From Planctomycetota bacterium (lineage in GTDB: Bacteria; Planctomycetota; UBA1135; UBA2386): DNA of 64,000 nt. How positions within the stretch are numbered: the first letter of the stretch is position 1; each line of letters starts with the position of its first letter. The position numbers were made by a program, and so were the translations under genes. The DNA is taken from NCBI GenBank assembly GCA_019636245.1, contig JAHBXX010000022.1, positions 1-64,000 on the forward strand. Reading direction: 5' to 3'. Below are positions 17,714 to 24,855 of the stretch, in pieces. The notes beneath the pieces are model-generated. The model did not search any database, had not been told where the DNA came from, and was given only the letters and a program-made list of their open reading frames with translations.

Positions 17714-18352
17714 ATGGGCCGCTTCGCCGCCGCGCAGGCGGCGCCCGTCGACGTCGAAGCCCGGTTGCGCGAATCGACGGCGCGGCTGGTCGTCAAGTGC
17801 GAAGGCATCAAGCGCCGGTTCCGGCTGGCCCAGGCGCGCAGTTCGCTCGGCCGCGGCAGCGGCGCCGACGTGCTGCTGCCGAACGACTCGGTGTCCGAAC
17901 TGCACGCCGAGATCACCTTCGACGGCACGACGTGGACGGTGCGCGACCGCGGCAGCACCAACGGCACGTTCGCCGACGGCACCCAGCTGCGCGGCAACTC
18001 GCAACCGATCGGGCGCCACTCGCTGCTCGGCCTCGGCGTGGTCAGGGCGATCTTCCTCTGCAACGACGCGCAGCGGCAGGCCGCCGACCTCGCGCTCGAG
18101 GAACGCGCGCTGAGGTTCCTCGTCGGCAACGGCAGGCTGCCGCCCGAGGCCGGGCGCGAGGCCGTGCGCATCGCCCGCGCCGATCCCAGCCAGTCGATCG
18201 CCGAGGTGCTGCTGATGGACACGGCGCTGACGCCGGCCGAATGGGCCAGCGCGATCGTCAGCGCCCGCAGCAAACCCGGCCTGCTCGACCGCCTGCGCGC
18301 CCTGTTCGCGCGGCTGCGCCCGCCGCGCCGCCCGGCCTCGCCGCCGCGATGA
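17714..18352 (+). CDS. FHA-domain protein (second half of a probably split gene)
   Basis: The first in-frame ATG (17714) gives 212 residues. The same frame is open and Pro-rich back to about 17600, and no start with a good ribosome site is visible there. A canonical FHA domain covers about 30-115: SLGRGSGADVLLPNDSVSEL, S-E-L-H in place, and RDRGSTNGTFADG. The phosphothreonine-binding Arg, Ser, His and Asn are all present. A helical tail of about 80 residues follows (AEVLLMDTALTPAEWASAIV). The stop overlaps the ATG of the cytochrome b-like gene (ATGA), tying it to the redox genes. It either continues the upstream FHA gene after frame damage or is separately initiated. Confidence 0.65.
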   Translation: MGRFAAAQAAPVDVEARLRESTARLVVKCEGIKRRFRLAQARSSLGRGSGADVLLPNDSVSELHAEITFDGTTWTVRDRGSTNGTFADGTQLRGNSQPIGRHSLLGLGVVRAIFLCNDAQRQAADLALEERALRFLVGNGRLPPEAGREAVRIARADPSQSIAEVLLMDTALTPAEWASAIVSARSKPGLLDRLRALFARLRPPRRPASPPR

Positions 18353-19278
18353 ACCTCGGCCTCTACCGCACCCGCTTCGCACTGGCCGCGCTGGCCGTCG
18401 TGGCGGCGCTGCTCGGCTGGAGCCTGTCCAGCGGCAAGCCGTTCGGCAGCCGCGATCCGGGCAACGTGGCCTTCCTGCTGACCTCGGGCTGGCTCGCGGT
18501 CGCCGCCTACGTCGCCCTGGCGGCCTACGCCGCCCGGCGCGCGGCGCACCGGCTGCGGCTGAGCCCGGAGTTCGCCTGGAAGGCGAAGCTGCCCGATCTC
18601 GAACGCGCGCAGTCGGCGCTGACCGAACTGCAGAACCGCATCGTGCGCCGCGAGCTCGGCGGCACGGCCGCCGTGCGGCGCGAGGCGGACCGCATCCTGC
18701 GCCAGTTCGGCGTGCACCGGGTGCTGGCCGTGGCGATCGAGCCCGACCCGGCCGCGGCCGGGCTGCTGCGCCTCGCCACCACCCCGCGGCAGCCGATCGG
18801 GCGCCTGGCCGCGTGGCTGCAGGTGCACGTCTGGCTCGGCATCGCCGCGGCGCTGCTGGTGTGGTGGCACGGCGGCCTGCGCTCGGGTTCGACGATGGGC
18901 CTGCTGCTCAACGGACTGAGCCTGGCGGTGATCGGCACCGGCCTGCTCGGCGCCGCGCTGTGGACCTTCGGCCCGACGTGGCTCACGCGGCAGGAACGCG
19001 AACTGTCGGTCGAGAAGGTGCACGCGCTGGAGCAGCATTTCCGCCGCAAGGTGGCGGCGGCGGCGGCGGCGCTGCGCGAGGCCGACGAGGCCGCCGCCGC
19101 GGCGCTGCGGCGCGACCTCGCGACGCTGACCGGCCAGCAGGAGCTCGTGCAGCGCGAGGCGCGCCGCCTGTGGCTGTGGCGCGAGGCGCTGCGGCTGTGG
19201 CGGCTCGTGCACGTGCCGTGCTCGACGCTGCTGCTGGCGCTCGTCGGCATCCACATCCTGGCCGTCTGGTACTACTGA
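18349..19278 (+). CDS. membrane protein with two HX13H pairs, predicted di-heme b-type cytochrome
   Basis: A 309-residue membrane protein with about five hydrophobic segments (9-27, 41-63, 153-175, 183-206, 287-308). Helix 3 carries His160 and His174, and helix 5 carries His288 and His302. Both pairs are spaced HX13H, and both sit in membrane helices. This is the bis-histidine geometry of di-heme b cytochromes such as the ferric-reductase/NADPH-oxidase group, which also uses helices 3 and 5. A charged helical insert (215-280) joins helices 4 and 5. There is no FAD or NAD domain. It overlaps the FHA gene upstream (ATGA) and lies 9 bases before the iron-sulfur gene. I infer that it carries electrons across the membrane between the iron-sulfur protein and the multiheme cytochrome. 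Confidence 0.65.
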   Translation: MNLGLYRTRFALAALAVVAALLGWSLSSGKPFGSRDPGNVAFLLTSGWLAVAAYVALAAYAARRAAHRLRLSPEFAWKAKLPDLERAQSALTELQNRIVRRELGGTAAVRREADRILRQFGVHRVLAVAIEPDPAAAGLLRLATTPRQPIGRLAAWLQVHVWLGIAAALLVWWHGGLRSGSTMGLLLNGLSLAVIGTGLLGAALWTFGPTWLTRQERELSVEKVHALEQHFRRKVAAAAAALREADEAAAAALRRDLATLTGQQELVQREARRLWLWREALRLWRLVHVPCSTLLLALVGIHILAVWYY

Positions 19279-19287
19279 ACCTCGCCG

Positions 19288-20844
19288 ATGCCCGCGCCCG
19301 CCTCGTCCCCGATCGACCAGCTGCTGGCCACGCCGCTGTTCGCCGACGTCGACAAGAAGCAGCTCGACGGCGTGCGCAAGGAGGCGGCGATCACCGACGG
19401 CACCTTCGAATGGGCGCCGGGCGCCGCGCGGCGGGCTGGCTTCGTGCGCTTCCTCGACGCCGAGCCGGGCACGCCGATCGTCGCCCAGGGCGACCTGACG
19501 ACGGAACTGTTCGTCGTGCTGGCCGGCAACGTCGAGGCGGTGCAGGCCCGGCCGCGGCACGGCGCCTGCGTGCCCGCCGCCCTGCAGGCGGGCGACTGGT
19601 TCGGCGAGGTCAGCGCGCACAGCCACCACCCGTCGCTGGCGACGTTCCGCGCCACGACGCCGACGCGGCTCGCCGCCCTCGAGCAGCGCCTGTTCAGCAA
19701 GCTCTACGCCGAGGACGAGGAGTTCCGGCAGCGCATCGACGCGCGCTACCTCGACCAGCTCGGCCTGCACCTGCGGGCGTCGTCGCTGTGCCGCGACCTC
19801 GACGACGCGGCGATCGCCACGCTGCAGCAGGGGGCGACCCTGCTGACCGCCGACGAGGGCGACGTGGTGGCGAAGGCCGGCGAACCGGCGGACGCGGTGT
19901 TCCTGGTCAGGGCGGGCGCGATCGCGGCGGCGGCCGGCGATGGCCCCGAGGCCCGGGTGCTGGCCTTCTACAAGGGCAACGCGACCTTCGGCGAGCACGC
20001 GGTCGCGACCGGCGACGCCGCCTGGCCGGCGACCTACCGCGCGCTGACGCGGTCGGCGCTGGTGCGCATCCCCCGCACGCAGTGGCAGCAGCTCGCGGCA
20101 CCGGCGCAGCAGGGCCTGGTCCGGGCCGCGAACCGCCTGCTCGGGCGCGACGACGTCGACGCGGCGCGGCAGGCGGCCGCGCCCGACCTGGGCAGCCGCA
20201 GCCTGCTCGACGAACTGCACGTCATGGTCGAGCACGAATCGGTGAAGGGCGGGCGGGCGCTGGTCATCGACCGCACCAAGTGCGTGCGCTGCAACCAGTG
20301 CGTCGAGTCGTGCGTGGCCGTGCACGACGACCACGTGCCGCGCCTCAGCAAGGTCGGCACGCCGGTGGCGACCGACGAGGTGCTGGTCACGGCCTGCTAC
20401 CACTGCGAGGTGCCGCAGTGCATGCTGTCGTGCGACTATGCGGCGATCCGCCGCGACCCGCAGGGGCGGATCCGCTTCGAATACGACAACTGCGTCGGCT
20501 GCGCCGGCTGCATCGACGGCTGCCCCTACGGCGTGATCCGGCTGGTCGAGCCCGCTCCGCCGCCGCCGCCACAGCCGTCGTTCCTGGCCTCGCTGCCGCT
20601 GGTCGGTCGGTTCTTCGGCGGCGCACCGGCCCCGGCGGCGGCCGCCGCCGCGCCGGCGGCCGCGGGCGAGAAGCCGCGCACGGCCGGCGCCGGCGGCAAG
20701 CTGACCGCGGTCGCCGGCAAGACGATCAAGTGCGACCTGTGCGCCGGCCTGCCGTTCGAGGCCTGCGTCTACAACTGCCCGACGACGGCGATCACGCGGC
20801 GGCAGCCGCAGAGCCTGTTCGGGTCCGGAGGCGCGCCGCGATGA
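19288..20844 (+). CDS. two cyclic-nucleotide-binding-type domains fused to a four-cluster [4Fe-4S] ferredoxin
   Basis: A 518-residue soluble protein with no signal peptide. Two CRP-like beta-roll domains lie at about 55-150 (IVAQGDLTTELFVVLAGNVE) and 165-275 (VVAKAGEPADAVFLVRAGAI). Both lack a helix-turn-helix. The C-terminal part is of the DmsB/HybA type with four cysteine groups: 332/335/338/342, 370/373/378/382, 402/405/408/412 and 482/485/493/497. A Pro/Ala-rich loop (421-470) separates the third and fourth groups. Such proteins wire electrons between a donor and a membrane cytochrome. The fused nucleotide-binding domains suggest that electron flow is gated by a ligand. It overlaps the cytochrome c gene (ATGA). 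Confidence 0.85.
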   Translation: MPAPASSPIDQLLATPLFADVDKKQLDGVRKEAAITDGTFEWAPGAARRAGFVRFLDAEPGTPIVAQGDLTTELFVVLAGNVEAVQARPRHGACVPAALQAGDWFGEVSAHSHHPSLATFRATTPTRLAALEQRLFSKLYAEDEEFRQRIDARYLDQLGLHLRASSLCRDLDDAAIATLQQGATLLTADEGDVVAKAGEPADAVFLVRAGAIAAAAGDGPEARVLAFYKGNATFGEHAVATGDAAWPATYRALTRSALVRIPRTQWQQLAAPAQQGLVRAANRLLGRDDVDAARQAAAPDLGSRSLLDELHVMVEHESVKGGRALVIDRTKCVRCNQCVESCVAVHDDHVPRLSKVGTPVATDEVLVTACYHCEVPQCMLSCDYAAIRRDPQGRIRFEYDNCVGCAGCIDGCPYGVIRLVEPAPPPPPQPSFLASLPLVGRFFGGAPAPAAAAAAPAAAGEKPRTAGAGGKLTAVAGKTIKCDLCAGLPFEACVYNCPTTAITRRQPQSLFGSGGAPR

Positions 20845-23093
20845 GCACGACCGCGCGCATCGTCGTGGCGCAAGGCGGCACCACCGTGTGCCGCAGCGAC
20901 GCCGAGGTCGTGATCGGCGGCCGCACCGGCTGCGACGTCGTCGTCGACGACCCGTTGCTCGCCGACCGCCATTGCCGCATCGCCTGGGATGGCACCTTCA
21001 CCGTGCGCGACCTCGGCTCGGCCACCGGCACCTGGGTCGACGGCAAGCGGGTCGGCGCCGCCACCGACCTCGGCGACGGCAGCGAGATCGTGCTCGGCAC
21101 GACGCGCCTCGCGGTGCGCATCACCGGCGCCGGTCCCTCGATGGCGCTGGCGCTCGACGTGCAGCCGAACGCCTTCTGGTGGCAGAAGCCCGGCAAGGGC
21201 GTGTTCGACAACGACCCGGACGCAATGGTGCGCGCCGAGGTCGGTTTCGGCCGCTTCCCGGCGCTGCATCTGCTCAACCGCCTCGCCGCCGTGGCGGCGG
21301 TCGTGCTGCTGCTGGCGGCGCTGTTCGTCGGCGCCGTGTTCGACCCGCTGGCCGACGCCGGCCCGCTGCTGCCGGCGCACGCCCATGTGCAGGCGAACGC
21401 CGCCGCGAGCGCCGACCCGCACGCGCCGGCGCGCATCGCCGCCGAACAGGGCTGCAGGGCCTGCCACGAACCCGGCCACGGGCCGACGGCGACCAGGTGC
21501 CTGCAGTGCCACGGCGACCTGCGGGCCGAGCCGACGCGCCGCCACCCGTGGACGGGCGACGGCGAACTCGGCGCGCTGCCGGGCCTCGCCGTCGACGAGG
21601 GGCTCTGCGTGCGCTGCCACCGCGACCACGCCGGGCGCGACTTCCTGCACCCCGAGGCGCAGGCGCTGGTCGGCGACTGCGCCGCCTGCCACGCCACCCC
21701 CGGCGAGCCGTTCGATCTCGCCGCCTTGCGGGCGAAGGCGCGCGCCGCGGCGCCGGCGGCGCCGCCGCGGCAGCAGCCGTTCGCCTCCTGGACCTTCCCC
21801 CACGAGGCGCACCTCGCCAAGGGCATGCCGTGCGCCGTCTGCCACGCGGTCGACGGCGCGGTCGCGGCCGCGCGCGAGCGCGGGGTCGCCGACGATCCCG
21901 ACCGCCGCGACTTCGCGCCGGTGCCGTTCGCCACCTGCGCCGCCTGCCACGTGCCCGACGGCACGCCGCTGGCGCAGGTCGCCGCCGACGACGCCGCGCG
22001 CTGGCGGGCGAAGGACCACCAGTGGCCGGTCGCCTGGCACGGCACCGAGGAGGGTGGCCGCGGCTGCCGCCAGTGCCACGCCGAGGAACGGCGCGACGGC
22101 GCGACCGTGTTCGGACCGGAGTTGCGGCCGGTCGAACGTCCGGCGGCGACGGTCGAGCAGTACGTGGCCGAGCGCGCGCGCTACCTGGCCGGCGCCCGGC
22201 GGCACACGGCGGAGTTCGCCGCCCACGCCGGCGCGCGCGGCTGCGGCGAGTGCCACCTGACCGGTCAGGTGCAGACGCAGGCCGCGCGGCCCGCCCGCCC
22301 GTTCTGGCACGCGCTGCACCTCGCCCCCACGGCGCTGCAACCGGCCACCGGCACGGCCGGCGCGGTCAGCCAGGACCCGCGCGGCGGCTGCGCGTCGTGC
22401 CACGGCGACCTCGGCGAATCGACGGCGCTGCGCCCCGCGGCGCAGGGCGCGTTCACCTGGCGCGAGGACGCCGGCGCCGACCCGGCATGCCGCGTCTGCC
22501 ACGCCGATGGCGACGCGGGGGTGACGCTGCAGCCCGTGCCGGTGGCCGTGGCCCCGGACGGACGGCGGGCCGTCGCCGACTTCCCGCACGGCGTGCACGT
22601 GCGCAGCCAGGCCTACGGCCGCCCCGGTTCGACGCTGGCCGACGGCTGCTTCAGCTGCCACACGTTCGTGGCGCCGGCCACCGGCGACGATCTGCAGCGT
22701 GTGCCGGTCGTCAAGTCCGGCGTCGCCGACTGCCGCGGCTGCCACCAGGGCCACGCCAACGTCGGCGGCGGCGCCTGCCAGCAGTGCCATCCGGCCATCG
22801 ACGGCCGCTCCAGCTCGTTCCTCGAGCACGCCCGGGTGCCCGCCGGCACGCTGGTCGGCGGCCGCGCGGCGCCAGCCCGCCCGATGCGCGCCTGGCCGGC
22901 CGCGAACGGTTTCTCGCACCTGTCGCCCGGCCACACCGGCTCCGGCCTCGACGGCAAGCCGCTCGACTGCGCCAGCTGCCACGACGTCGCCCTGACCGCG
23001 GCGGCGAAGAGCCTCGATGCGGTGCCGATCCCCGACGGGTCGCAGGCGGTGTGCCGCGACTGCCACCTGGAGCGGCAGTTCCACTGGCGGTGA
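20841..23093 (+). CDS. FHA - membrane helix - 15-heme cytochrome c
   Basis: A 750-residue protein. An FHA-like domain lies at about 5-95 (VVIGGRTGCDVVVDD, RDLGSATGTWVDG). One membrane segment lies at 146-167 (LNRLAAVAAVVLLLAALFVGAV). About 570 residues then contain fifteen CXXCH heme-binding motifs, from CRACH (205-209) to CRDCH near the C-terminus. The hemes must be attached outside the cytoplasm, so the FHA domain faces inward. The FHA domain has Ala for the Ser of S-x-x-H and Thr for the conserved Asn, so it may bind something other than phosphothreonine. A Shine-Dalgarno GGAGG lies 9 bases before the ATG, inside the upstream gene. I infer a periplasmic electron carrier or acceptor fed by the di-heme b protein. 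Confidence 0.85.
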   Translation: MSTTARIVVAQGGTTVCRSDAEVVIGGRTGCDVVVDDPLLADRHCRIAWDGTFTVRDLGSATGTWVDGKRVGAATDLGDGSEIVLGTTRLAVRITGAGPSMALALDVQPNAFWWQKPGKGVFDNDPDAMVRAEVGFGRFPALHLLNRLAAVAAVVLLLAALFVGAVFDPLADAGPLLPAHAHVQANAAASADPHAPARIAAEQGCRACHEPGHGPTATRCLQCHGDLRAEPTRRHPWTGDGELGALPGLAVDEGLCVRCHRDHAGRDFLHPEAQALVGDCAACHATPGEPFDLAALRAKARAAAPAAPPRQQPFASWTFPHEAHLAKGMPCAVCHAVDGAVAAARERGVADDPDRRDFAPVPFATCAACHVPDGTPLAQVAADDAARWRAKDHQWPVAWHGTEEGGRGCRQCHAEERRDGATVFGPELRPVERPAATVEQYVAERARYLAGARRHTAEFAAHAGARGCGECHLTGQVQTQAARPARPFWHALHLAPTALQPATGTAGAVSQDPRGGCASCHGDLGESTALRPAAQGAFTWREDAGADPACRVCHADGDAGVTLQPVPVAVAPDGRRAVADFPHGVHVRSQAYGRPGSTLADGCFSCHTFVAPATGDDLQRVPVVKSGVADCRGCHQGHANVGGGACQQCHPAIDGRSSSFLEHARVPAGTLVGGRAAPARPMRAWPAANGFSHLSPGHTGSGLDGKPLDCASCHDVALTAAAKSLDAVPIPDGSQAVCRDCHLERQFHWR

Positions 23094-23120
23094 GGGCCGG
23101 TCGGCGCCGGCGGAGGCACC

Positions 23121-24725
23121 TCAGCCGCGCGCGCTGTTGAGCAGCAGTTCCTCCGCCTCCTCGACCTCCTCCTCGGTGTCGAGCACGGCGAGCTCCGCCG
23201 GCGTGAACGAGCGCGCCAGCAGCAGGCGCAGCGGCACCAGCAGCGCGATCAGCACCGGGAACAGGATGCCTACCGCGCTCGCCTTCAGCAGCCACAGCGC
23301 CGCCAGGGCGATCGCCTGCACCGCGGTGAAGGCGTGGATGCGCCAGTGGGCCACGCGGCGGGTGTAGTGGTTGCTCGGGTAGAGCGCCGGGTCGGTGATC
23401 CACAGCATCACGCGCTCGAAGAACTGGTTGCCGGCCAGGGTCGTCAGCCCCATGTAGAGGAACAGGCCGAACAGCACCGCCATCGGGATCTGCTGGATCC
23501 ACGGCAGCAGCAGCACGCTGGCGCCGATCAGCAGGTGGATCGCCAGCGCCGACACCCGGTTCTCGCGCACGCTGGCGATCACCTCGTGCGGCCCGTCGCG
23601 CGTCGTCTGGGCGCGCATGGTCGCCAGGCTCTTGACGTGGTTCAGCGAGTGCACGGTCGCGGCGACGATCCACGGCAGCCCGAACAGGCTCATGCCGAGC
23701 GTGATGCCACCGACGACCAGCAGGTCGAGGTGGAAGCCGGCGCCCTTGGTCAGCCGGTTGCTGCGCGCGTTCACCAGCCGCGTGGTGATGTTCTGGTCGA
23801 GGAACAACAGGATCGTCGCCATCAGCGCCGGACCGATGCAGGCGAAGATCACCCACACCGGCACCGCGAGCGGATCGACGAACCACTCCCGCCCCTGCGT
23901 GGTCGCGAACACCGCCGGCACCGCCGGCGCCTCGATGGCGACGCCGCGTTCGTAGACGGCGAACGCCGTCATCGCCGCGATCGCGATCGCCGGCCCGAAG
24001 TCGCTGACGAAGGCGCGCACCGTGCGCCACAGGTAGCAGCTGCGCTGGAAGTTCCGCATGCCGCGCGCCAGCGTGAAGGTGCCGAGGCCGAGCACCAGCG
24101 TCAGCAGCGCGCGGTCGGGCGGCGCGTCGCCGAGCAGCGGCGCCAGCAGCGAACCGATCGCCTCGACGACGAAGATCACCGCGATCAGGGAGGCGAAGAT
24201 CTCGTCGGTGAAGCGCGTGAAGTAGCGCATCAGCGCGCTGGCGTCGGTGACCGCCAGCACGACCAGAAACACCCCGGACCAGATGCCCGTCCAGGCGTAG
24301 ACGGGCAGGAACGGCAGCTCGAGCTGCCCGCACGCCGTGTAGAGCAGGCCGGTGAAGACCACGATCGGGCCGGTGCCGCCGAGCAGCGTCAGCGGCTGTC
24401 CGGCCAGCAGCGCGAACAGGACGCCGCCGACGGCGGTGGCGACGATCATCTCGACGGTGCCGATCGCGCCGCCGGTGACGATGCCGGTCAGGCCGCCGAA
24501 GGCGATCGCATTGGCGAGGCAGGCGAAGAACAGGAACAGCGTCGCCGCCAGCACCTTCGGGTGGATGCCCTGCACGAAGTCGTCGACGTAGTGCGGCAGG
24601 CGGCGGCGCAGGTCGTCGCGCAGACCGCCGGCGAAGCGGCCGGTGAAGGACATGCCCTCCGGCACGGCATGCGGCGGGACCAGGGCCGGCGGCGGAGCGG
24701 CGGCGGGCGGCGGCGTCTCGATCAT
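23121..24725 (-). CDS. SLC4 (band 3)-type bicarbonate transporter
   Basis: A 534-residue polytopic membrane protein of the HCO3-cotransporter family. Diagnostic stretches are FAGGLRDDLRRRLPHYVDDF, FACLANAIAFGGLTGIVTGG and LLAGQPLTLLGGTGPIVVF, plus the DQNITTRLVNA motif of the family core. Eukaryotic members exchange or co-transport bicarbonate; bacterial members are scattered and few have been studied. The ATG at 24725 was chosen because it precedes a short Pro-rich cytosolic tail and then the conserved start of the domain. The gene is leftward, 27 bases beyond the cytochrome gene and downstream of the FAD-oxidoreductase gene, so it can share a transcript with the latter. Confidence 0.88.
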   Translation of the reverse strand: MIETPPPAAAPPPALVPPHAVPEGMSFTGRFAGGLRDDLRRRLPHYVDDFVQGIHPKVLAATLFLFFACLANAIAFGGLTGIVTGGAIGTVEMIVATAVGGVLFALLAGQPLTLLGGTGPIVVFTGLLYTACGQLELPFLPVYAWTGIWSGVFLVVLAVTDASALMRYFTRFTDEIFASLIAVIFVVEAIGSLLAPLLGDAPPDRALLTLVLGLGTFTLARGMRNFQRSCYLWRTVRAFVSDFGPAIAIAAMTAFAVYERGVAIEAPAVPAVFATTQGREWFVDPLAVPVWVIFACIGPALMATILLFLDQNITTRLVNARSNRLTKGAGFHLDLLVVGGITLGMSLFGLPWIVAATVHSLNHVKSLATMRAQTTRDGPHEVIASVRENRVSALAIHLLIGASVLLLPWIQQIPMAVLFGLFLYMGLTTLAGNQFFERVMLWITDPALYPSNHYTRRVAHWRIHAFTAVQAIALAALWLLKASAVGILFPVLIALLVPLRLLLARSFTPAELAVLDTEEEVEEAEELLLNSARG

Positions 24726-24855
24726 GGCAAGCGGCCGCGGCGGGAGGGGAGAGCGGAGCGACCACCGGCGGCCGCGGCACTCTGTCACACGCCGCGGTCC
24801 GATGCCAGCGCATCCGGTGCGCCCCGGCGCCGCGGCGGGCGCCGGGCCGGCCGCA

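Noticed and set aside
18349..19278. an NrfD/HybB-type quinol-oxidising subunit, expected beside a DmsB-like protein
   Set aside because: The protein is too small with too few helices, and the paired in-helix histidines point to a b-type heme protein instead.
16489..20403. a 1304-codon leftward frame antisense to the redox genes
   Set aside because: The sense strand encodes FHA, HX13H and [4Fe-4S] motifs. The antisense translation is low-complexity and His/Arg/Gln-rich.
19288..20844. a CRP-type transcription factor
   Set aside because: Two nucleotide-binding-type domains are present but no helix-turn-helix follows. The C-terminal part is a ferredoxin.
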